In this document: positions 58,582 to 64,000 of the stretch, piece by piece
Layout: every line of letters starts with the position of its first letter
Position numbering within the stretch: position 1 is the stretch's first letter
Assembly (NCBI GenBank): GCA_015039465.1
Contig: MU130381.1
Location: 855,108-919,107 of the forward strand
DNA: 64,000 nt
DNA from: Phlegmacium glaucopus
Lineage: Eukaryota; Basidiomycota; Agaricomycetes; Agaricales; Cortinariaceae
Direction: 5' to 3'
Notes under the pieces: generated by a model
Database searches by the model: none
Seen by the model: the letters and a program-made list of their open reading frames with translations, nothing else
What the model was told of the DNA's origin: nothing
Program-made: the position numbers and the translations under genes

Positions 58582-58937
58582 TGTTAGGGGACACCCGACT
58601 TTAACCCAAACCTCAACCTTAGAATCATACACCCCACCTTTCCGACGACCTCCAACATTCCATCCAACTCTGCTTCTGTCACCGGTTTACTCCAGAACCC
58701 CATAGTTCCGCTCCGACTCCGATCCTCCGTTTCACTCCATCTTTTATTTCTATTTTTCACATCACACCACTTCTTATTTAATTAATTAATTATTATTGTA
58801 TCATTCCTTTATTTATTTTATATCTCCATTATGTCCATATTAGTACTTAAATACCCCCAGCCTAGCAGGGATCCCCATCCTTTCCTCTTTGGATCCCCTG
58901 CTAGCTTGACTAAGTCAGCATTGCAGTTGCCCTAACA
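58582..58937 (+). repeat. Gypsy 3' LTR
   Basis: 356 bp with the same ends as the 5' LTR. It has about 20 bp (CCGACTCCGATCCTCCG) absent from the 5' LTR and lacks the internal tandem duplication there, so the two LTRs have diverged by indels as well as transitions. Confidence 0.92.
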
Positions 58938-58959
58938 TCAATGACTTTGTAACAACAAA

Positions 58960-60349
58960 CTTTAGTTCTAAAGTGTCACTAGCGACAATTCTACTTGTGC
59001 TGTTTTCACTAACAGACAATCCTGATCTTCTGAACCTGCATGCTCGGCAACAACATCCATCTTGCTCTGGAGAGAAGAAAAGTGCCTTATCTGGATGGAT
59101 TAAATGTCTGGCACGAACTCTACAGTCACATTTAGAGCATCAGACTTTGGATTTATTTAAAAGTCTGAAAAGCCTAAAGACATTGAAGATAATGATATTG
59201 TTACTTCTCTTGCATTGAAACTTGGTGCCTTTGCTCAGATCTTGAACTAAATCCATACCACAAAAATAAGAAATTTAACAAGAAACTGCTTCCAGTTTCT
59301 CATAAAGCTATCCAGCCAGTCTTGGTAATTTGCCCTACCTCTTTGACTTGTGAAGATACAAGATGTGAGCCATGTGGACTACTGCAAAATACAAGAACTA
59401 GAGATATTCCCAGTGTAACCCTTATTAAGGGCATAACAATCTACCAAAATGTCCCAGTGCTAACTGGGATATGTACAACCTGCAACACAACTTATTCAGC
59501 AGATCATGAGGGCATTCCTGGAGAAAATGATCTTGATACCAAAGTCTATCTGAACTCTGCCACACATTTGAAAGTGGGGCAAAGTCTTTGGGTTGATCAG
59601 GTCTTTTCTAGTGCTGTCATAAATTCAATGCAAAGTTTCCATGCATCTGCTGCAGCCTATACTGAATTCTGGAACAATAGTTTTGGAGAGGAAGTGGCAC
59701 AGAACTATCTACTATCATTACAAGTTTGGAATGCATTTGTTCAGGAGTCTACAAGGACAATAGCTGCATTTTCTGGAGTACATCTAGAACTCAAGGATAA
59801 CCTGGACATAAATCAAATCACAGAACAGGCTTTTGTTAAACTTGGTGATCAGGGTCATATTAAGCCAGCTGATGGACATGCATGTTCAGAATGCACCTAG
59901 CCATACAAAAGAACTCCAGATACTCTTCCACAACAGAATTCTGCTGCACACAATGATCCTGCTGGAATTGTTGGTGAGGATGACAACAGAGTTGTTTCTC
60001 CACTTACAAGCAATGATAACACCTTATTGGCTCAGAATCATCCTGAGGTATCAGCTACACCTCACAGAAACTCAGCATCAGATCATATGGAAGTGGATGA
60101 TGGTGGAACTGTAAAAATGGTTGTACTTGATGGCATTGTAATGGGCACAACAGTAAGTATTGAATTGTTATAATATTTCTCAGAATTGAGTTTATTTCTA
60201 GCATTGTGCATATGAAAACTGCATTGAGGATCTGGAAAATGCATGTGGAGGTGTATTTTGTACTCTTCATGAGCATGAATATGGACCACATTGTTGTGTG
60301 AAAGGGTGCCAAAACAACAAAGTGGCACCAACCAAGTCCAGTATGTGAC
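58960..60349 (+). pseudogene. KDZ-associated cysteine-cluster gene remnant (CxC5 and CxC6)
   Basis: 59322-59900 encodes CEDTRCEPCGLLQ, GICTTCNTTYSADHEG and SLWVDQVFSSAVINSMQSFH, the CxC5 cysteine cluster found on KDZ (Kyakuja-Dileera-Zisupton) transposons. After a TAG at 59898 the frame continues (about 60110-60347) across an intron at 60152-60200 into CAYENCIEDLENACGGVFC then TLHEHEYGPHCCVKGCQNNK, a CxC6-type cluster. The 5' part (58973-59218) is degenerate. No KDZ transposase is in the window. Family names are from memory of the cysteine spacing. Confidence 0.7.
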
Positions 60350-60405
60350 AGGATGTGACATACTGGACTCCAGTGGAACCCGGGTGGAGTCTGGTGGGCC
60401 TCTAC
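60344..60405 (+). repeat. Fragment of GGACTCC-type transposon terminus
   Basis: TACTGGACTCCAGTGG and GGTGGAGTCTGGTGG recall the subrepeats at 51400-51569. Short and degraded. Confidence 0.45.
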
Positions 60406-60468
60406 ACCAAAGAGTGTAAAGGGGCGCAAATGTCTAGAGACGAGAAGAGGGAGTTTTATGAGTCCGGC

Positions 60469-60570
60469 TGTTAGGGAATGACCAGCCACATAACCAGTTC
60501 ACCAAAAGGGCGCAATGTCAAGCTTGGCTTGACACCTGGCTGGTGGTATATAAGCAGTTCAATGACATCC
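60469..60570 (+). repeat. 102 bp direct repeat, copy 1
   Basis: Begins TGTTAGGGAATGACCAGCC and contains GGTATATAAGCAG, a TATA-like box. It recurs at 60793-60894 with a few changes, mostly CG/CA or TG type. The pair resembles the ends of short LTRs. Confidence 0.8.
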
Positions 60571-60744
60571 ATTGACAGGCTTATCTAAGATTCATGAGAG
60601 ACCTGGGAATGGAGTTTATGCACCCACCAAGCAGTCACATGATGTCACATACCTGTCACGGAGTCACATGAGAAAGAGTGTCACAGCTTCTTAAGTCACA
60701 TGATGTCACATGATAGGTCACATGGCACATGACTCCATAATTAC

Positions 60745-60780
60745 GCACCGACCCGGGAGTTGAACCCAAGACCTGCTGGA
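60745..60780 (-). other. tRNA 3'-half-like sequence
   Basis: Read on the minus strand, GGTCTTGGGTTCAACTCCC followed by GGGTCGGTGC looks like the T arm and acceptor end of a tRNA, including a B-box match (GGTTCAACTCC). No D arm or matching 5' acceptor strand is found next to it. It may be a tRNA-derived SINE piece or a long primer-binding site. Confidence 0.35.
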
Positions 60781-60792
60781 AGCTTGACATTA

Positions 60793-60894
60793 TGTTAGGG
60801 AATGACCAGCCACATAACCAGTTTGCCAAAAGGGTGCAATGTCAAGCTTGGCTTGACACCTGGCTGGTGGTATATAAGCAGTTCAATGACATCC
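60793..60894 (+). repeat. 102 bp direct repeat, copy 2
   Basis: Second copy of the repeat at 60469-60570, 324 bp downstream. The intervening DNA contains several TCACATGATGTCACATG-type repeats. Confidence 0.8.
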
Positions 60895-60900
60895 CCTGAC

Positions 60901-61841
60901 ACTGGCCTTTGTCCAACAATAGAAAACCTTGCACCCCATGACGCATCTGACTGGCCAGCCACCTATGACGATGAAGCGTTTCGAGCCAAGAAGAAGTCTG
61001 GGGCCTTTGCATACCAAACGAAGCAGTTTCCACAGTGGTTAATCCCCCGCTTTGCCGATACTCTTCGCGAAGAACTTAAGGACAATAACGTGAACTGGGC
61101 GGAGGATTTTTTCTTTATACATATGATACGGGGTACTAAACATGGTAGCCAATAAAACCAGGAGGACCGTCCAGTATATCAACCTTTCAAGCAGTTCAGA
61201 GGAAGACCTCTTTAACCTTGCAGCCACAGGTCACAGACTCCCACCCTCTGTTGTTGATGATGGCTTCGATGTCGATGAAATTCAAGAGCCTCAGACTACT
61301 ATTGATGCGGAAGTCTCACAAATGTGGAGGCAGTTTCTCATTGACATGGTCAATAAAAGTCCCAACCCACGTGGTGTTTCGAATCCAGGGTACTTTGACT
61401 TTGTCTCAGCAGGAAAGGCTTTCTGTCAGTGATGGCTTTTACCAGAACGATAAACTCTCTGATGCATGGCGTGCATGTCAATGGAAAATTGGCAATGTAC
61501 AAGCTTGGAAACGTGCATTTGATCACTTGTTTCCCCCACCTGGTCACGAAACATTACCAAAAGTTCAGAACTACACCAGTTGCAGGTACTACCTCAAGTG
61601 GAAGGAAATATGCTTAGAGGCGGAGAATTCAGTGGCCAAGGCAATCCGTCAGGAAATTTGGAAGCGAATAAATAGGCTGTACTGGATCCCACATGCCTGC
61701 CAGGATAAGATGTGGGTTACAATGCAGGCTGGTAGTAAGGGGTTTAAACAACTTCCACCCAATTCTACTGGGGCAGCACCCCAGATCCTAGTCAAAGGCC
61801 ATGAACCTCAGACTTGTGATGAAATAAAAAATTGTAAATAG
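60901..61841 (+). pseudogene. Transposon-associated ORFs, unknown family
   Basis: Three adjoining frames in different phases read like one decayed gene. 60901-61155 holds FPQWLIPRFADTLREELKDN, 61142-61432 holds YINLSSSSEEDLFNLAATGH, and 61430-61841 holds SDAWRACQWKIGNVQAWKRA and AKAIRQEIWKRINRLYWIPH. The second part resembles uncharacterised repeat-associated proteins of mushrooms. No catalytic motif was identified. Confidence 0.45.
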
Positions 61842-62069
61842 GTGCCATCAGGAAAAAATATCTTTAATCTATAGTGTTATGAAACAGATTAAGTTCCTAC
61901 TTCCAATGTATGACTAACTTTAAGCAAAAGCATCTGTGCATCCACATGGGTCACCGACAAGTTGTGGGTGTTGTGCCTATCTACTAAGGCCCATTTTTTT
62001 TCTCCAAAAATTGATGTCTTGGACGATCGTTATGATTCATCAACCTGAAATTAGTGATTGTCCTGTACT

Positions 62070-62215
62070 TTACAGTCCCCCACATACTCCACCGGAATCC
62101 GGTGGACTTCACCAGACTCCACTTGGACTCTGATATGTCACATCATGTCACATCCTGGACTCCACCGGACTCCACTGGACTCCACCAGACTCCACCAGAC
62201 TCCACCAGACTCAAT
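62070..62215 (+). repeat. GGACTCCACTGG-type subrepeat array
   Basis: Begins TACAGTCCCCCACATACTCC at about 62070. It continues with GGACTCCACCGGACTCC and CCACCAGACTCCACCAGACTC tandem units, as at 51400. Confidence 0.7.
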
Positions 62216-62439
62216 GATAGATCATCCTTTTAGGACCCTGAATCTGTTGAAATTCTATTAATAGCTTCTTTTCTTATTGAGAAAAATGCAAAATACATTT
62301 TTAAACACAGCATTAAATGGGATTTGGCCTATGGGAAAAATTTCCCAAAGAGGAAATATTGAATAGAATGATAGAGGATCTTCTTAGGACCCTAAATCTA
62401 CTTAAAATCTATTAATAGCTTCTTTCCTTATTGAGAAAG
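62213..62439 (+). repeat. Two imperfect ~70 bp direct repeats
   Basis: ATGATAGA..., TTAGGACCCT and TATTAATAGCTTCTTT occur at 62213-62283 and again at 62369-62439, 156 bp apart. Confidence 0.75.
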
Positions 62440-62589
62440 GGCTATATTAAACAAACTTAAGTCCAAATTTGAGTTGTATCATTTAGAGACTTAGAGTTGC
62501 CTTTCTTGGATGATAGCTAAATATAAATACTGTGTGCCTGCCAAGACTTTATTTTTATATTTGTTTGCATTTGAGGCCATATGTTGAAA

Positions 62590-62757
62590 TGGTGGTGGAG
62601 TCTGCCAGAGTCCACCAGACAAGTCTGGCGGAATATGTCCGGTAAGACTCCACTGGACTTCAGCAGACTGGACTCACAAATTTGGCCCATGTCACACTGA
62701 AAAATCCTGGACTGGAGTCCGGTGGAGTCCGGTGGAGTATGTGGGGGAGTGTACAGT
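62590..62757 (-). repeat. Transposon terminus, inverted relative to 51400-51569
   Basis: Minus-strand reading begins GACTGTACACTCCCCCACAT at 62756 and follows the 51400 copy closely for about 140 bp (TTTTTCAGTGTGACATGGGC shared), then diverges. Confidence 0.75.
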
Positions 62758-62899
62758 CCTCCTTTTACACTATGGCTCTCGCATCCGCCGCTCGCATCAC
62801 TTCTGCCAATATGAATTTCAATACTGCTACTGCTATGAGTGATGATATCAATCAATTCCATGACTACGTCGAAGATATTACACCCGACAATGGAATCCC

Positions 62900-63377
62900 C
62901 ATCTTTTGACCTGGCCAACTCCCTCCTATACTTCATATCGCAGGCGGTCACTTTTTCTTTCAAACCGAACACATTCATTTCAAAGTCCATTGATACTTCT
63001 TTGACCGAGAATCTGTTTGGCTCGCAGAACAACTGGCATTCGTTGACGAAGACCTAGCCGATGGGAACATGTTAGCACAGTCCAGAATTCGAGGAACCAA
63101 CATATTCAACGCTATTGAACTTCCTGGAATCACCGCTAAACAATTTGCTTCTCTCCTTTGGGTTATCTACAACCCTCACTATGGAAGTCATCAAGCCAAT
63201 ACCCGAACCTGGAAAGACATTAATACTGCCGCGAAAGCACTCAAGATGGCACAAATCCTTACACTTTCGGAACATAAGATCAAGATCAATTTACGACTCG
63301 ATCAACAAGAAGAAGAACAACAGAAGCAAGAATTAGCTGAATACTTCAAGAACAATAAAATCAAGGACGATCTTTAG
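62900..63377 (+). pseudogene. BTB-domain pseudogene
   Basis: The frame GGHFFFQTEHIHFKVH, then a TGA (62991-62993), then YFFDRESVWLAEQL and IELPGITAKQFASLLWVIYN corresponds to the BTB core seen intact in the gene at 33338-36264 (KVHRHFFERHSVFF). The stop sits exactly where that protein has arginine. The 3' part is open to 63377 and ends in an Asn/Lys/Asp-rich tail. The 5' part near 62772-62910 changes frame. Confidence 0.7.
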
Positions 63378-63393
63378 GCTAATAGAAGGCTAA

Positions 63394-63810
63394 TGTTATG
63401 AACGTCTGGTACGCTCATGGCCCCCTTATTTCTTTTCTCCCCTTTTCCCTATCCATGCCCCTTTACACCATCGCTCCCCAATCTACCCTTTGCCCTACAT
63501 CTTCCTTTGTACTATATATAGCTATTGCTCCCGCTTCCCTTATCTCTGACTCGTACTGACTTGTATCCTTAGCATGGACCATCTCTCTATCTCTGACTCA
63601 ACCCTCTAGTATATAAGAGCCATACCCATAGCTACAATCCTTAGTTTAGACCTTCTGTATTCCCTACGGTCTTAATCTACCAGCTTGCTCAGAATGCGCC
63701 GTCCTCAGTCCTACCTTGGTGAATATGATTGCAGTTGTATCTAAGTCCCTAGTTACTTGGTCTATCGGCCCAGCACCGAACGCGAGTGCAAGCTTATAGT
63801 CACCATAACA
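63394..63810 (+). mobile_element. Candidate LTR (TGTTATG ... CATAACA)
   Basis: This 417 bp segment has perfect 7 bp inverted ends, a TATATAAG-type promoter box near 63602 and pyrimidine-rich downstream sequence, as in LTRs. Flanking pentamers (GCTAA, CCAGC) do not match. It may be a solo LTR after rearrangement or the 5' LTR of an element running past the window edge. Confidence 0.6.
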
Positions 63811-64000
63811 CCAGCCATTTTCAAGTTTTGAGTCTGAGTTAAGTCCAAGTTAAGTCCAAGTAAATTGCTCAGACTACTTGGAATCTGATTGGACTGTGTG
63901 TCATCAGATTCTGGTTGGATTCTGGTTGGAACTTACTCAGACTCAGTCCAAGTAAATTGCTTGGACTACTTGTTTGTACCCATGTTTGTCCTCTTCCCAC
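63811..64000. repeat. Short repeat cluster at window end
   Basis: AAGTCCAAGTAAATTGCT occurs twice (about 63852 and 63945), with other AGTCCAAGT and TTCTGGTTGGA repeats between. Probably the subterminal region of another transposon cut by the window edge. Confidence 0.5.

Larger units (their letters stand above)
51570..58937 (+). mobile_element. Ty3/Gypsy chromodomain LTR retrotransposon (decayed, with nested insertion)
   Basis: A full-length element: 5' LTR 51570-51958, gag, protease, reverse transcriptase, RNase H, integrase with chromodomain, polypurine tract at 58567-58581, 3' LTR 58582-58937. Chromodomain Gypsy elements (chromoviruses) of this type are common in mushrooms. Pol is interrupted by a 1473 bp non-autonomous LTR element and by several stops, so the copy cannot be autonomous. 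The flanks TCCAC and TCAAT do not form a target duplication. Confidence 0.93.

Noticed and set aside
60745..60780. A complete tRNA gene on the minus strand
   Set aside because: Only the T arm and acceptor 3' strand fit; there is no 5' acceptor partner, D arm or anticodon arm in the expected place.

Overview
The window is nuclear DNA from a filamentous basidiomycete, most likely an Agaricomycete. Genes are dense and broken by introns of about 50-60 bp. The content is typical of mushrooms: F-box and BTB proteins, fungal seven-helix membrane proteins, KDZ-associated cysteine clusters, Plavaka-type transposase and chromodomain Gypsy elements. I cannot name the species.

Layout. 1-1520: F-box protein on the minus strand, cut by the window edge. 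1668-4783: first copy of a 3.1 kb host segment (broken HAUS3-like gene plus a truncated SET-gene tail). 4788-15777: an 11 kb palindrome with two practically identical 4.85 kb arms around a 1.28 kb loop. Each arm is a foldback-type element whose long terminal inverted repeats hold tandem ~95 bp units, with nested solo LTRs and, at the inner edge, a captured exon of the hydantoinase gene that lies 17 kb downstream. 15778-16665: a 615 bp hAT-like MITE with a perfect 8 bp target duplication. 16666-19743: second copy of the 3.1 kb segment, here running into an intact SET-domain gene.

21187-46919 is the gene-rich part: seven-helix membrane protein A, hydantoinase/DUF917 fusion (with an apparent 1 bp frameshift), YIF1, membrane protein B (paralogue of A), BTB protein, Sld7-like replication factor, a large coiled-coil protein, a LYR-motif protein divergent from LSm4, a four-helix membrane protein and a protein with an internal tandem duplication. 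The housekeeping genes cover Golgi traffic (YIF1), replication initiation (Sld7), mRNA decay/splicing (LSm4) and mitochondria (LYR). They do not form one pathway.

48514-64000 is a transposon graveyard: decayed Plavaka-type transposase, a Gypsy chromodomain element (51570-58937) carrying a nested non-autonomous LTR element with a perfect target duplication, a KDZ-associated CxC5/CxC6 gene remnant, unassigned transposon ORFs, a BTB pseudogene and solo-LTR candidates. Repeated CGA-to-TGA-type stops and total loss of CpG in the captured exon point to methylation- or RIP-like mutation of repeats.

The most remarkable system is the palindrome. A foldback element captured a host exon, was copied head-to-head, and now sits between two degenerate copies of a host segment. 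The captured exon records the reading frame that the resident gene seems to have lost.
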